A stretch of 64,000 nt of DNA from the NCBI GenBank assembly GCA_949126835.1, contig OX421501.1:1427554-1491553 (forward strand). The letters are read 5' to 3'. The DNA is from Anisus vortex. Its lineage: Eukaryota; Mollusca; Gastropoda; Planorbidae. The position numbers and the translations under genes are program-made. Below, one piece after another: positions 15,001 to 25,500 of this stretch; positions within the stretch are counted from its first letter, which is position 1; the number at the start of each line of letters is the position of its first letter. The notes beneath the pieces were generated by a model. The model searched no databases, was not told the DNA's origin, and saw only the letters and a program-made list of their open reading frames with translations.

Positions 15001-18000
15001 CATATTTCCCTGTGACACATAGCCTGTGACATATTTCCCTGTGACACATATCCTGTGACATATTTCCCTGTGACATATTTCCCTGTGACACATAGCCTGT
15101 GACATATTTCCCTGTGACACATAGCCTGTGACATATTTCCCTGTGACACATTGCCTGTGACACATTGCCTGTGACATATTTCCCTGAGACACATTGCCTG
15201 TGACACATTTCCCTGTGACACATAGCATGTGACATATTTCCCTGTGACACATTGCCTGTGACATATTTCCCTGTGACATATTCTCTGTGAGACATATTCT
15301 CTTTTGTTTTTTCTAGTTCAACAGACAGTCAGCTGAAACTGTGGAGTCTGGGGCGACACAATGCCATCTCAACATTTAAAGGCCACATAAACGAGAAGAA
15401 CTTTGTGGGTTTGGCAACCGATGGGGATTATATTGCATGTGGTAAGTGCATGTCATCAATTAGAAGATTACCGCTTCCTACACTTATCCTTATGGGGCAC
15501 AGCGCCTTTGACTGGCGATCCAAAGGTTCTGGGTTCAAATCCTGGTGGAGGCTAGGATTTTTTTCCCCGGGACTAGTGTGTGTCCCAGCTCTGATGGGTA
15601 CCTGACTTTAGTTGGGCATTGTGCTGGCCACACATCCCCTAGTATTTCGTGGCCACAGAAACTGGTGAATGCTGCTTCACCAGCCCTATGATCAGTTTGG
15701 TTCGAAGGATACTTGACTTACACTTATCCATAGTTGCGTCTAGTCTTTGCATTTTGTTTAAATGATGTTAAGTTTCTAGTATTCCTGATTCGTTCAGGTA
15801 ACCCAGTCAATGCTCATGTGCCACTCTGGAACAGAGAGTACTTACATGCATTTTTTCTTGCATGTGGGATAAGAAAAGTTTTTTCTTCTTACGTTTATTT
15901 GAGCCTTGTAATAGATTGTTATTGTGTTGTAATTCTAATGTTAGAATTGAATGCCCTATTACTACTTTGCTGTTTGCCCCTCTTACTGTTTCTAGGTTTA
16001 GTGATTTAACTATTGACGTTACTCTTGTCAGTAATGAGTATTCACTTGTAATGAACTTTTCAGTTATTTTCTGGATATTTTTTGAGGTTTTTAATGTTTT
16101 CTTAATACTTTTAAAAATGATGCTAATCTGTTGGCTTTCCTGGTTTGTTCAGTCAACCCCTTCCATGCCTGGTTACCACCGGAGAAGAAAGAGAACTTGT
16201 ACATATTAGTTTTTGCACATTCACATGGGATAAGAAAAGTTCTTTTTATCATTATGTCTATCTGAGTATTGTATTATATTACTGTTGGGCTTGTAAGATT
16301 GGTGATTTCTAATCACAGAATAAAGGGTTAAATATAACAGGATGCTCCTATTCCTTAAACCCATTCCCTACTGCTAATGCCTTCTTGTATCTGGAATTGT
16401 CACATTTATGGACCAGGTGTGACTCTTGGACCTCATCAACAGAGCCACTGGAAAAAATATTTAATAAAAAAAAAAAAAGTGAGTGCCCTAGTTGCCCAGT
16501 TTAGGGGGCTTAACTCTTGATGATGGGGCACTCTTGGCTGAGCGACAGCGCATTCGGCTGGTAAACCAAGTTTCCTGGGTTTGAATCCTGGTGAAGGCTA
16601 GGATTCGTTCTCAGGTCTGGAAGGTGTCTCTGAGTCTGCCCAGCTCTGATGGGTACCTGACTTTAGTTGGGGTAAAGTAAAGATGGCTGGGCATAGTACT
16701 GGCCACACAATCCCCCTATTTTGTTCAACGGGATACTTTACTTTACTCTTGATGGCTGAATGATAGGTCACACAAAAATGAAAATCTCATATGTTTACAC
16801 TGGGTTCTTCTGTGGGGAAGAATAGTGCATTTCTCAGTTATCTGAATTTTTTGAGCATGTAACTAATCAATTTGTAATTAGATCTATGCTGTAAACACAA
16901 GATTGACAATCTGTTTTAGTTGTCTGCACAGAAAAACTATTTTAACCATTAATAAAACAAAAAGGAAAACACTTGTCTCTGCAAACAATTGAAACAATAC
17001 TAAACATTATGCAGGGCTGCTGGACTAAATGCCTATATAGGACAATACAAGGGTTGACAAGGATGAGTTAATAGTTATTGGCAAGGATGAGTTAATAGTT
17101 GAAGATATTTCATTTATAATTATACATATACATTTTTTTTAGAAATTATCTGATATGAGAATATTATTACAAGAATAATATTAAAAAAGAACTGGGAGGT
17201 CAATGAAAACATAGTTACCCAAGGTGAGGAAAATGGCTTAGTAGGGAATGAGTTAAAATTACTTCCCAATGCATTCAGGTCAATGTCATTAATGGATTGA
17301 TTGTTTTCATTTTTTGCCGTCTGCAGGAAGTGAGAACAATTCTCTCTATCTGTACTACAAAGGTTTGTCCAGACATATTCTGACCTACAAATTTGAACCG
17401 GGTAAAAAGTTGATTGTGAGTAACTCTTTTTGTTGTTGTTTATGGTTAAAAAAATAATAATTTAAAATAGTTGCTTCCCTTTACTGTTTACAAATTTTAA
17501 ATCTGTAACTATGGAGATTTCTTGTTTCTGTGCACAGGAGAAGCCAGGAAAGGATGATGACTCTGCAGAATTTGTTAGTGCCGTCACATGGAAAGCTGTA
17601 AGTTGATATTTGAAATGGTTGATATTTTTATCGGCTTATAAATAATTAACAATAATCATCATCATCTGTCCTCTGGATTCCTTGAGGAGCACAGGGCCTC
17701 TGTCAAAGCGAGCCACTCTACACGGTCTCTTTGCCAGTTGCTTCAGTTCTTCCCAGCTCTTTCCAGCTCTTCCAGTTTCATCCAGTATGCTTCATCTCTA
17801 TGTTCGCTTGGGTCTTCCTCTGTGTTGTTGTCCCCAGGGGTTTCCACTCTAAGGCCTGCCTAGCTCTGTTGTTGCTATCTTTCAAGAGGGTGTCTCCAAT
17901 CCATCTCCACTTTCTTTAACAATAATAGTTCAGGTTCAATTATGGTTTTCAAAAATGTAGTCAAGTAATTTAACAGAAATTGTTTGCTGTACATATATTG

Positions 18001-19524
18001 TGTTTTTTTTTATCTTATAGTTATAATTTGTTTATTTTCAGGATTCCAATATTTTGGTAGCTGCCAACAGTCAAGGAGTCGTCAAGGTATGTTGGGAATG
18101 ACAAAATTTTGACCAAATCCATGCGGTAGTTTCATTTTCCTTAGCACTGCAATTTGCCAACATAGAATGAACCATAGTTGGTTGGGGGGATAGAGAAAAA
18201 TCATTAACTCACGACATTGTCAGATAACATTTTCCTGAATGAATTGAGTTTTTTTATATGTTAGATTAGATCCATCACAAATAAAAAAAAGAAAATCATA
18301 GCTGTCACATTTAAAAGGCCAGATTTCCTTCAGTATGGCAATCTGAGAGGTTTCCTGCAAGGACCACCATTTGAAATTTCCCATAATTCTTAAACATGAA
18401 CAGTTCAGTTCCCACCATGCTATGTTGCTCCATGTACTTTTAATTCACTTCAGAGAATTTCCCAAGGGACAATTTCTGTTGGTAAATGATGAGGCCTGAG
18501 TATACAATTTTCCCCCCGGTGTATTGAATATGAATATTTGTGCGTACTGTTTGCCGAATCGGGAGTACAAACCAAGAACTAGCATTCAGTCACCATCCAA
18601 TTAAAAGCTTATTCCTTTCATAATTTCCCCATTACCTTCCCTACTTCCCCTTACATGTACTGTTAGGACTTTGGTAAAAAATCAAGATTCAAAAGTGTAT
18701 TTACAAGTTTTAATATATTTGTTGAAAATACTAGCATTTATGCCCTCCAAAAAGGACGCAGAAACGTATGACTACAATTACAATATGTTTTACTAAAAGA
18801 ATAAAAAGAATCAAAAAGGAAGAAAGACAGAAAAAAAAAGAAGCAATAATAAGTTAAAGATTTGGCAGCCAGGGAAAACTTGGAAGGACCAAACCGCACA
18901 TAATTTGAAAGCATTTTTAAAGCGACATCACTCTGAATTTTTTTTAAATGGCGCTCTAGTTTATAACTTTAACATAATTAGTAATACATTTATATAAAAA
19001 AATATTTAATAAATTAGGTAAAATAGTTTATAAAAGAAAAATTTCTTTTGAAATTTCCAATTTATGTATTTAACTGTTGTCCTGATCTGTTTAACGACCC
19101 CGGAGTCTATAGAGAACATTTATATTGATATAAACAAACATGAACTCATGGTAATTATATATAGTTAAAATAATTTTAATTCTCATAAGATAAGATTACT
19201 TTATTGATCGAAATAAATGGAAATTTGACTGGATTACATAAATACCGTCTTTCAGCATATTTTTGAAACAATATTAAAGAACCATTTGTGCATGTTATTT
19301 GTCAATGACATTTGTGTGCATGTTATTTGTCAAGGGAAATGCTTCAGAAGAAGGGGGATAATCAGCAGAGGAGACTGTCAGAATGAGATTTCCACTCAGG
19401 CCTTATTACATGAACCATAATTCTTCTATAAGAGGCTTTTCTTGAATAAAAACAAAACTTAAACCAATTTTCCAATTTTAAAAGACATTTTACTCTCTAA
19501 TCACAGTTACTTGAGTTGGTTTAA
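1..19524 (+). CDS. COP1: COP1 E3 ubiquitin-protein ligase (5' partial, 18 exons in window)
   Basis: COP1 is a RING/coiled-coil/WD40 ubiquitin ligase that, by family knowledge, acts with DET1-DDB1-CUL4 and Trib proteins to degrade transcription factors. Exons: 1-59, 265-362, 1253-1482, 2154-2213, 3108-3149, 4166-4312, 4612-4720, 5456-5591, 5818-5961, 6501-6609, 8728-8809, 9829-9945, 13528-13645, 15317-15441, 17327-17415, 17538-17597, 18042-18086, then 19507-19524. They join in frame to 595 codons plus stop, matching the length from the RING to the C-terminus in vertebrate COP1. The first two exons hold the C3HC4 RING (TKCGHSFC, RCPKC); the first RING Cys is off-window. A coiled-coil segment follows (2154-3149), then a basic NLS-like RKKRKV (4612 exon) and WD40 repeats ([60 protein letters not shown]). 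The donor of the 4166 exon is uncertain (4312, or 4288; both keep frame). The last exon lies inside a tandem array, so the true 3' end could be any copy up to 26318. Confidence 0.95.
418..645 (+). mobile_element. tRNA-derived SINE, family A
   Basis: The head has a Pol III B-box-like GGGTTCGAATCCTGGTG, then the family-wide motif CAGCTCTGATGGGTACCTGA and the tail GGATACTTTACTTT. The same element recurs at least eight times in this window on both strands. It sits in the COP1 intron after 362. Confidence 0.8.
712..1230. mobile_element. pogo/Tigger-like MITE with TA target duplication
   Basis: The terminal inverted repeats are about 24 bp: the left end reads TTAGAAGTTCGATAATCCGG and the right end, reversed, CAGTAGAAGTCCATTAGTCC. 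The element is flanked by TA on both sides (710-711 and 1231-1232), as for Tc1/mariner-pogo insertions, and the CAGTAGAA start is the usual pogo/Tigger style. At 519 bp with no transposase it is non-autonomous. Its right end is only 22 bases upstream of the COP1 exon at 1253. Confidence 0.75.
1594..1846. repeat. 36-bp minisatellite, about 7 copies
   Basis: The unit is GGCAGCTAGTCTCCCTTGTT plus 16 further bases (CTTCACTTATTGTTAA). It lies in the COP1 intron starting about 110 bases after the donor at 1483. A GGCCCTTATCCAAG motif flanks both sides. Apparent ORFs across it are repeat artefacts. Confidence 0.9.
2681..2888. mobile_element. hAT-type MITE, short
   Basis: The ends are CAGCGGGGTCTGCAATCTAC and (reversed) CAGGGGTTGGTACAC, with CCTAGG on both flanks (an imperfect 8-bp target duplication). 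The interior, with repeated GGCACGC-type motifs, matches the element at 6915-7121 and the fragment near 63808. It is intronic in COP1. Confidence 0.6.
3151..4010. repeat. 44-bp minisatellite, about 19.5 copies, abutting a COP1 splice donor
   Basis: The unit is AAGTTTAGCCATTTTAGGGA followed by ATATTATTTTAGATGTGTAC and ATCT. The first copy starts within the donor of the exon ending at 3149 (GTAAGTTTAGCC). Later copies read TCTAAGTTTAGCC and so lack the GT. Variants include GCTATTTTAGAG and GTGGAC forms. Confidence 0.92.
4586..4602 (+). repeat. C17 homopolymer next to a COP1 splice acceptor
   Basis: Seventeen C bases form the pyrimidine tract before the AG at 4610-4611 of the NLS-bearing COP1 exon. 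Such runs are length-unstable. Confidence 0.8.
4756..5325. repeat. 53-bp minisatellite, about 10.7 copies
   Basis: The unit begins GAACTTAGAATGTAGATTTT, continues AGACTTAGGACCCTTTAAGG and ends TCAATTTTGTTTA. It starts 35 bases after the COP1 donor at 4721 and fills most of that intron. Confidence 0.92.
6176..6412. mobile_element. Two truncated SINE family A copies, head to head
   Basis: A + strand head (GGTCTAGGGGCAGCACATTT) runs into a reverse-strand body (GTGTGGCCAGCCCAATGCC) that ends with a reverse B-box, GGATTCGAATCCAGGACC. It is degenerate. It lies in the COP1 intron after 5961. Confidence 0.45.
6619..6845. repeat. 13-14-bp minisatellite (TATACAACTCTT)n
   Basis: About 17 copies of TTTATACAACTCT with small length changes start roughly 10 bases after the COP1 donor at 6610. 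Confidence 0.9.
6915..7121. mobile_element. hAT MITE with exact 8-bp target duplication
   Basis: The terminal inverted repeats are CAAGGGTCGGCAACCT and AGGTTGCCGACCCCTG. The 8-bp duplication GTCTAGTG is at 6907-6914 and 7122-7129. It is 207 bp with no ORF. This is the classic hAT signature, here in a COP1 intron. Confidence 0.88.
7432..7556. repeat. 21-bp minisatellite, 6 copies
   Basis: The unit is CTGCCTTGCATACCAATACA plus A. Because 21 is divisible by 3 it leaves all frames open, producing several spurious ORFs. It abuts the SINE family B fragment that starts at 7557. Confidence 0.9.
7557..7648 (+). mobile_element. SINE family B 3' fragment
   Basis: The sequence GCCACTGCAATTTATTCCAA followed by AGAGCGCACTAAGCATGCTA matches the 3' half of the elements at 11200-11421 and 28600-28885, ending in an (ATT)n tail at 7636-7648. 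A hAT element has inserted at the end of the tail. Confidence 0.65.
7649..8643. mobile_element. hAT MITE, 995 bp, exact 8-bp target duplication
   Basis: The ends are TAGGGATTGGCCGGATA and TATCCGGCCAATCCCTA. The duplication ATTATTAC is at 7641-7648 and 8644-8651. The subterminal regions are dense in CCGGAT and TCCGG motifs on both sides, likely transposase-binding repeats. The centre holds a 50-bp inverted repeat (8129-8235). No transposase ORF is present. Confidence 0.9.
8129..8235. repeat. Inverted repeat (about 50-bp arms) inside the hAT element
   Basis: The left arm starts TATACGTCACTTCAGAATCT and includes AAGATACTGAATAAGC in reverse; the right arm ends GATTCCGAAGTGACGTATA. The arms are separated by only a few bases and would form a long hairpin. 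Confidence 0.85.
9473..9712 (+). mobile_element. tRNA-derived SINE, family A
   Basis: It has the B-box GAGTTCGAATCCTGGTGATG, the body motif CAGCTCTGATGGGTACCTGA, and the tail GATGGGTACTTTACTT. It is intronic in COP1. Confidence 0.8.
10003..10675. mobile_element. piggyBac-like MITE with TTAA ends
   Basis: The left end is TTAACTCTTTATTTCCGGAT; the right end is GAGAGAAAGAGTTAA, so the termini are inverted and coincide with TTAA. A GGATCGACGAT motif recurs near the left end. No transposase is present. It is intronic in COP1. Confidence 0.6.
10827..13200. repeat. 47-bp minisatellite, about 46 copies, split by a SINE
   Basis: The unit begins TTTATGAATCTGTAATATAT, then TGGAACGTAATAGTAACATA and GAATGAA. 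Point variants (AATATA/AACATA, TTATG/TTAGG/CTATG) are scattered through it. A family B SINE interrupts it at about 11200-11421 and the array resumes directly after. It lies in the COP1 intron between 9945 and 13528. Confidence 0.93.
11200..11421 (-). mobile_element. tRNA-derived SINE, family B, inserted in the 47-bp array
   Basis: On the - strand the head reads TAGCGGTTAGATCACCGGAC with a B-box-like CGGGTTCTAGCCC, then CCCTGTCGCCCTGCAGGAGT, and a 3' end AGCATGCTAAAATAGCATGG followed by GCGCTATATAAGTAACC and an AT-rich tail. It matches 28600-28885. Confidence 0.78.
13860..13945 (+). mobile_element. SINE family B 3' fragment
   Basis: GCCACTGCAATTTACACCAA, then GGGCGCACTGAGCATGCTAA and ATAGCATGGATAGAAGCGCT, matching the 3' half of family B. 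Confidence 0.65.
14043..15300. repeat. 15-bp minisatellite family (CCCTGTGACATATTT / GCCTGTGACACATA)
   Basis: About 85 short units of two alternating types spread over 1.26 kb, ending about 15 bases before the COP1 acceptor at 15315-15316. The unit length keeps all frames partly open, so several Met-Ser-Gln-Gly-Asn repeat ORFs on the - strand are artefacts. Confidence 0.9.
15490..15718 (+). mobile_element. tRNA-derived SINE, family A, with 11-bp target duplication
   Basis: It is flanked by TACACTTATCC at 15479-15489 and 15719-15729. The head is GGGGCACAGCGCCTTTGACT, the B-box GGGTTCAAATCCTGGTGG, and the body CAGCTCTGATGGGTACCTGA. The exact duplication shows insertion by target-primed reverse transcription. 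Confidence 0.88.
16355..17256. mobile_element. piggyBac-like MITE with TTAA ends and a nested SINE
   Basis: The left end is TTAAACCCATTCCCTACTGC; the right end, reversed, is TTAACTCATTCCCTACTAAG. A family A SINE sits inside at 16525-16750. A GGATGAGTTAATAGTT motif is doubled near 17062-17100. Intronic in COP1. Confidence 0.6.
16525..16750 (+). mobile_element. tRNA-derived SINE, family A, nested
   Basis: GGGGCACTCTTGGCTGAGCG head, B-box GGGTTTGAATCCTGGTGAAG, body CAGCTCTGATGGGTACCTGA. It lies within the TTAA-ended element. Confidence 0.8.
17657..17916 (-). mobile_element. RTE-like LINE 3' end, 5'-truncated, with 11-bp target duplication
   Basis: Read on the - strand it encodes a decayed reverse-transcriptase tail ([27 protein letters not shown]) followed by a (GAT)n tail, a pattern typical of RTE-type non-LTR elements. 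Flanks TTAACAATAAT at 17646-17656 and 17917-17927 are exact. There are stop codons downstream. Intronic in COP1. Confidence 0.78.
18087..19476. other. Last COP1 intron before the terminal-exon array
   Basis: About 1.4 kb of AT-rich DNA with no exon, transposon end or array I can recognise. A short CATTTGTGTGCATGTTATTTG-type repeat occurs near 19290-19335. Confidence 0.5.
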
Positions 19525-22500
19525 AAGACATTTTACTCTCTCTTCACAGTTGCTGGAGTTGGTTTAAAAGACATTTTCCTCTCTCTTCACAGTTGCTGAA
19601 GTTGGTTTAAAAGACATTTTACTCTCTCTTCACAGTTGCTGGAGTTGGTTTAAAAGACATTTTACTCTCTAATCACAGTTACTTGAGTTGGTTTAAAAGA
19701 CATTTTACTTTCTCTTCACAGTTACTTGAGTTGGTTTAAAAGACATTTTCCTCTCTCTTCACAGTTGCTGGAGTTGGTTTAAAAGACATTTTACTCTCTA
19801 ATCACAGTTACTTGAGTTGGTTTAAAAGACATTTTACTTTCTCTTCACAGTTACTTGAGTTGGTTTAAAAGACATTTTCCTCTCTCTTCACAGTTGCTGG
19901 AGTTGGTTTAAAAGACATTTTACTCTCTCTTCACAGTTACTTGAGTTGGTTTAAAAGACATTTTCCTCTCTCTTCACAGTTACTTGAGTTGGTTTAAAAG
20001 ACATTTTCCTCTCTCTTCACAGTTACTGGAGTTGGTTTAAAAGACATTTTACTCTCTCTTCACAGTTGCTGGAGTTGGTTTAAAAGACATTTTACTCTCT
20101 CTTCACAGTTACTGGAGTTGGTTTAAAAGACATTTTCCTCTCTCTTCACAGTTGCTGGAGTTGGTTTAAAAGACATTTTACTCTCTCTTCACAGTTACTT
20201 GAGTTGGTTTAAAAGACATTTTCCTCTCTCTTCACAGTTACTTGAGTTGGTTTAAAAGACATTTTCCTCTCTCTTCACAGTTACTTGAGTTGGTTTAAAA
20301 GACATTTTCCTCTCTCTTCACAGTTGCTGGAGTTGGTTTAAAAGACATTTTCCTCTCTCTTCACAGTTGCTGGAGTTGGTTTAAAAGACATTTTACTCTC
20401 TCTTCACAGTTGCTGGAGTTGGTTTAAAAGACATTTTACTTTCTCTTCACAGTTACTTGAGTTGGTTTAAAAGACATTTTCCTCTCTCTTCATAGTTGCT
20501 GGAGTTGGTTTAAAAGACATTTTACTTTCTCTTCACAGTTACTTGAGTTGGTTTAAAAGACATTTTCCTCTCTCTTCACAGTTGCTGGAGTTGGTTTAAA
20601 AGACATTTTACTCTCTCTTCACAGTTACTGGAGTTGGTTTAAAAGACATTTTCCTCTCTCTTCACAGTTGCTGGAGTTGGTTTAAAAGACATTTTCCTCT
20701 CTCTTCACAGTTACTTGAGTTGGTTTAAAAGACATTTTACTCTCTCTTCACAGTTACTTGAGTTGGTTTAAAAGACATTTTACTTTCTCTTCACAGTTGC
20801 TGGAGTTGGTTTAAAAGACATTTTCCTCTCTCTTCACAGTTGCTGGAGTTGGTTTAAAAGACATTTTACTCTCTCTTCACAGTTACTTGAGTTGGTTTAA
20901 AAGACATTTTCCTCTCTCTTCACAGTTACTTGAGTTGGTTTAAAAGACATTTTCCTCTCTCTTCACAGTTGCTGAAGTTGGTTTAAAAGACATTTTACTT
21001 TCTCTTCACAGTTACTTGAGTTGGTTTAAAAGACATTTTCCTCTCTCTTCACAGTTGCTGAAGTTGGTTTAAAAGACATTTTCCTCTCTCTTCACAGTTA
21101 CTTGAGTTGGTTTAAAAGACATTTTCCTCTCTCTTCACAGTTGCTGAAGTTGGTTTAAAAGACATTTTCCTCTCTCTTCACAGTTACTTGAGTTGGTTTA
21201 AAAGACATTTTCCTCTCTCTTCACAGTTGCTGAAGTTGGTTTAAAAGACATTTTACTTTCTCTTCACAGTTACTTGAGTTGGTTTAAAAGACATTTTACT
21301 CTCTAATCACAGTTACTTGAGTTGGTTTAAAAGACATTTTACTCTCTAATCACAGTTACTTGAGTTGGTTTAAAAGACATTTTACTCTCTAATCACAGTT
21401 ACTTGAGTTGGTTTAAAAGACATTTTACTCTCTAATCACAGTTACTTGAGTTGGTTTAAAAGACATTTTACTCTCTAATCACAGTTACTTGAGTTGGTTT
21501 AAAAGACATTTTACTCTCTAATCACAGTTACTTGAGTTGGTTTAAAAGACATTTTACTTTCTCTTCACAGTTGCTGGAGTTGGTTTAAAAGACATTTTAC
21601 TCTCTCTTCACAGTTGCTGAAGTTGGTTTAAAAGACATTTTACTCTCTAATCACAGTTACTTGAGTTGGTTTAAAAGACATTTTACTCTCTCTTCACAGT
21701 TACTTGAGTTGGTTTAAAAGACATTTTACTTTCTCTTCACAGTTGCTGAAGTTGGTTTAAAAGACATTTTACTCTCTAATCACAGTTACTTGAGTTGGTT
21801 TAAAAGACATTTTACTCTCTCTTCACAGTTGCTGAAGTTGGTTTAAAAGACATTTTACTCTCTCTTCACAGTTACTTGAGTTGGTTTAAAAGACATTTTA
21901 CTTTCTCTTCACAGTTGCTGAAGTTGGTTTAAAAGACATTTTACTCTCTAATCACAGTTACTTGAGTTGGTTTAAAAGACATTTTACTCTCTCTTCACAG
22001 TTACTTGAGTTGGTTTAAAAGACATTTTACTCTCTCTTCACAGTTGCTGAAGTTGGTTTAAAAGACATTTTACTCTCTAATCACAGTTACTTGAGTTGGT
22101 TTAAAAGACATTTTCCTCTCTCTTCACAGTTACTTGAGTTGGTTTAAAAGACATTTTACTCTCTCTTCACAGTTGCTGAAGTTGGTTTAAAAGACATTTT
22201 ACTCTCTAATCACAGTTACTTGAGTTGGTTTAAAAGACATTTTCCTCTCTCTTCACAGTTACTTGAGTTGGTTTAAAAGACATTTTACTCTCTCTTCACA
22301 GTTGCTGAAGTTGGTTTAAAAGACATTTTACTCTCTAATCACAGTTACTTGAGTTGGTTTAAAAGACATTTTACTTTCTCTTCACAGTTACTTGAGTTGG
22401 TTTAAAAGACATTTTACTCTCTCTTCACAGTTACTTGAGTTGGTTTAAAAGACATTTTACTTTCTCTTCACAGTTACTTGAGTTGGTTTAAAAGACATTT

Positions 22501-25500
22501 TACTTTCTCTTCACAGTTACTTGAGTTGGTTTAAAAGACATTTTACTCTCTCTTCACAGTTACTTGAGTTGGTTTAAAAGACATTTTACTCTCTCTTCAC
22601 AGTTACTTGAGTTGGTTTAAAAGACATTTTACTCTCTCTTCACAGTTGCTGAAGTTGGTTTAAAAGACATTTTACTCTCTCTTCACAGTTACTTGAGTTG
22701 GTTTAAAAGACATTTTACTTTCTCTTCACAGTTGCTGAAGTTGGTTTAAAAGACATTTTACTCTCTAATCACAGTTACTTGAGTTGGTTTAAAAGACATT
22801 TTACTCTCTCTTCACAGTTGCTGAAGTTGGTTTAAAAGACATTTTACTCTCTCTTCACAGTTGCTGAAGTTGGTTTAAAAGACATTTTACTCTCTCTTCA
22901 CAGTTACTTGAGTTGGTTTAAAAGACATTTTACTTTCTCTTCACAGTTACTTGAGTTGGTTTAAAAGACATTTTACTCTCTCTTCACAGTTACTTGAGTT
23001 GGTTTAAAAGACATTTTACTCTCTCTTCACAGTTACTTGAGTTGGTTTAAAAGACATTTTACTCTCTCTTCACAGTTGCTGAAGTTGGTTTAAAAGACAT
23101 TTTACTCTCTCTTCACAGTTACTTGAGTTGGTTTAAAAGACATTTTACTTTCTCTTCACAGTTGCTGAAGTTGGTTTAAAAGACATTTTACTCTCTAATC
23201 ACAGTTACTTGAGTTGGTTTAAAAGACATTTTACTCTCTCTTCACAGTTGCTGAAGTTGGTTTAAAAGACATTTTACTCTCTAATCACAGTTACTTGAGT
23301 TGGTTTAAAAGACATTTTACTTTCTCTTCACAGTTACTTGAGTTGGTTTAAAAGACATTTTACTCTCTCTTCACAGTTACTTGAGTTGGTTTAAAAGACA
23401 TTTTACTCTCTAATCACAGTTACTTGAGTTGGTTTAAAAGACATTTTACTTTCTCTTCACAGTTGCTGGAGTTGGTTTAAAAGACATTTTACTCTCTAAT
23501 CACAGTTACTTGAGTTGGTTTAAAAGACATTTTACTTTCTCTTCACAGTTGCTGAAGTTGGTTTAAAAGACATTTTACTCTCTAATCACAGTTACTTGAG
23601 TTGGTTTAAAAGACATTTTACTTTCTCTTCACAGTTGCTGGAGTTGGTTTAAAAGACATTTTACTCTCTCTTCACAGTTGCTGGAGTTGGTTTAAAAGAC
23701 ATTTTACTTTCTCTTCACAGTTGCTGAAGTTGGTTTAAAAGACATTTTACTTTCTCTTCACAGTTGCTGAAGTTGGTTTAAAAGACATTTTACTTTCTCT
23801 TCACAGTTGCTGAAGTTGGTTTAAAAGACATTTTACTCTCTAATCACAGTTACTTGAGTTGGTTTAAAAGACATTTTACTTTCTCTTCACAGTTGCTGGA
23901 GTTGGTTTAAAAGACATTTTACTTTCTCTTCACAGTTGCTGAAGTTGGTTTAAAAGACATTTTACTCTCTAATCACAGTTACTTGAGTTGGTTTAAAAGA
24001 CATTTTACTCTCTAATCACAGTTACTTGAGTTGGTTTAAAAGACATTTTACTCTCTAATCACAGTTACTTGAGTTGGTTTAAAAGACATTTTACTCTCTA
24101 ATCACAGTTACTTGAGTTGGTTTAAAAGACATTTTACTTTCTCTTCACAGTTGCTGAAGTTGGTTTAAAAGACATTTTACTCTCTAATCACAGTTACTTG
24201 AGTTGGTTTAAAAGACATTTTACTTTCTCTTCACAGTTGCTGAAGTTGGTTTAAAAGACATTTTACTCTCTAATCACAGTTACTTGAGTTGGTTTAAAAG
24301 ACATTTTACTTTCTCTTCACAGTTGCTGAAGTTGGTTTAAAAGACATTTTACTCTCTAATCACAGTTACTTGAGTTGGTTTAAAAGACATTTTACTCTCT
24401 AATCACAGTTACTTGAGTTGGTTTAAAAGACATTTTACTCTCTAATCACAGTTACTTGAGTTGGTTTAAAAGACATTTTACTTTCTCTTCACAGTTGCTG
24501 AAGTTGGTTTAAAAGACATTTTACTCTCTAATCACAGTTACTTGAGTTGGTTTAAAAGACATTTTACTTTCTCTTCACAGTTGCTGGAGTTGGTTTAAAA
24601 GACATTTTACTCTCTAATCACAGTTACTTGAGTTGGTTTAAAAGACATTTTACTCTCTAATCACAGTTACTTGAGTTGGTTTAAAAGACATTTTACTTTC
24701 TCTTCACAGTTGCTGAAGTTGGTTTAAAAGACATTTTACTCTCTAATCACAGTTACTTGAGTTGGTTTAAAAGACATTTTACTTTCTCTTCACAGTTGCT
24801 GGAGTTGGTTTAAAAGACATTTTACTTTCTCTTCACAGTTGCTGAAGTTGGTTTAAAAGACATTTTACTCTCTAATCACAGTTACTTGAGTTGGTTTAAA
24901 AGACATTTTACTTTCTCTTCACAGTTGCTGGAGTTGGTTTAAAAGACATTTTACTCTCTCTTCACAGTTGCTGGAGTTGGTTTAAAAGACATTTTACTTT
25001 CTCTTCACAGTTGCTGAAGTTGGTTTAAAAGACATTTTACTCTCTCTTCACAGTTACTGGAGTTGGTTTAAAAGACATTTTACTCTCTCTTCACAGTTAC
25101 TGGAGTTGGTTTAAAAGACATTTTACTCTCTCTTCACAGTTGCTGGAGTTGGTTTAAAAGACATTTTACTCTCTCTTCACAGTTACTGGAGTTGGTTTAA
25201 AAGACATTTTACTCTCTCTTCACAGTTGCTGGAGTTGGTTTAAAAGACATTTTCCTCTCTCTTCACAGTTGCTGGAGTTGGTTTAAAAGACATTTTCCTC
25301 TCTCTTCACAGTTGCTGGAGTTGGTTTAAAAGACATTTTCCTCTCTCTTCACAGTTGCTGGAGTTGGTTTAAAAGACATTTTCCTCTCTCTTCACAGTTG
25401 CTGGAGTTGGTTTAAAAGACATTTTACTCTCTCTTCACAGTTACTGGAGTTGGTTTAAAAGACATTTTACTCTCTAATCACAGTTACTTGAGTTGGTTTA

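Noticed and set aside
14033..15295. Several - strand ORFs of Met-Ser-Gln-Gly-Asn type repeats
   Set aside because: Artefacts of a 15-bp minisatellite inside a COP1 intron, on the strand opposite to the gene.
418..16750. tRNA genes, suggested by B-box motifs GGTTCGAATCC
   Set aside because: The B-boxes sit in repeated SINE heads followed by the same non-tRNA body. No cloverleaf with intact acceptor stem was found.
17731..17919. 62-aa + strand ORF
   Set aside because: It is the antisense of an RTE-like LINE tail flanked by an 11-bp target duplication.
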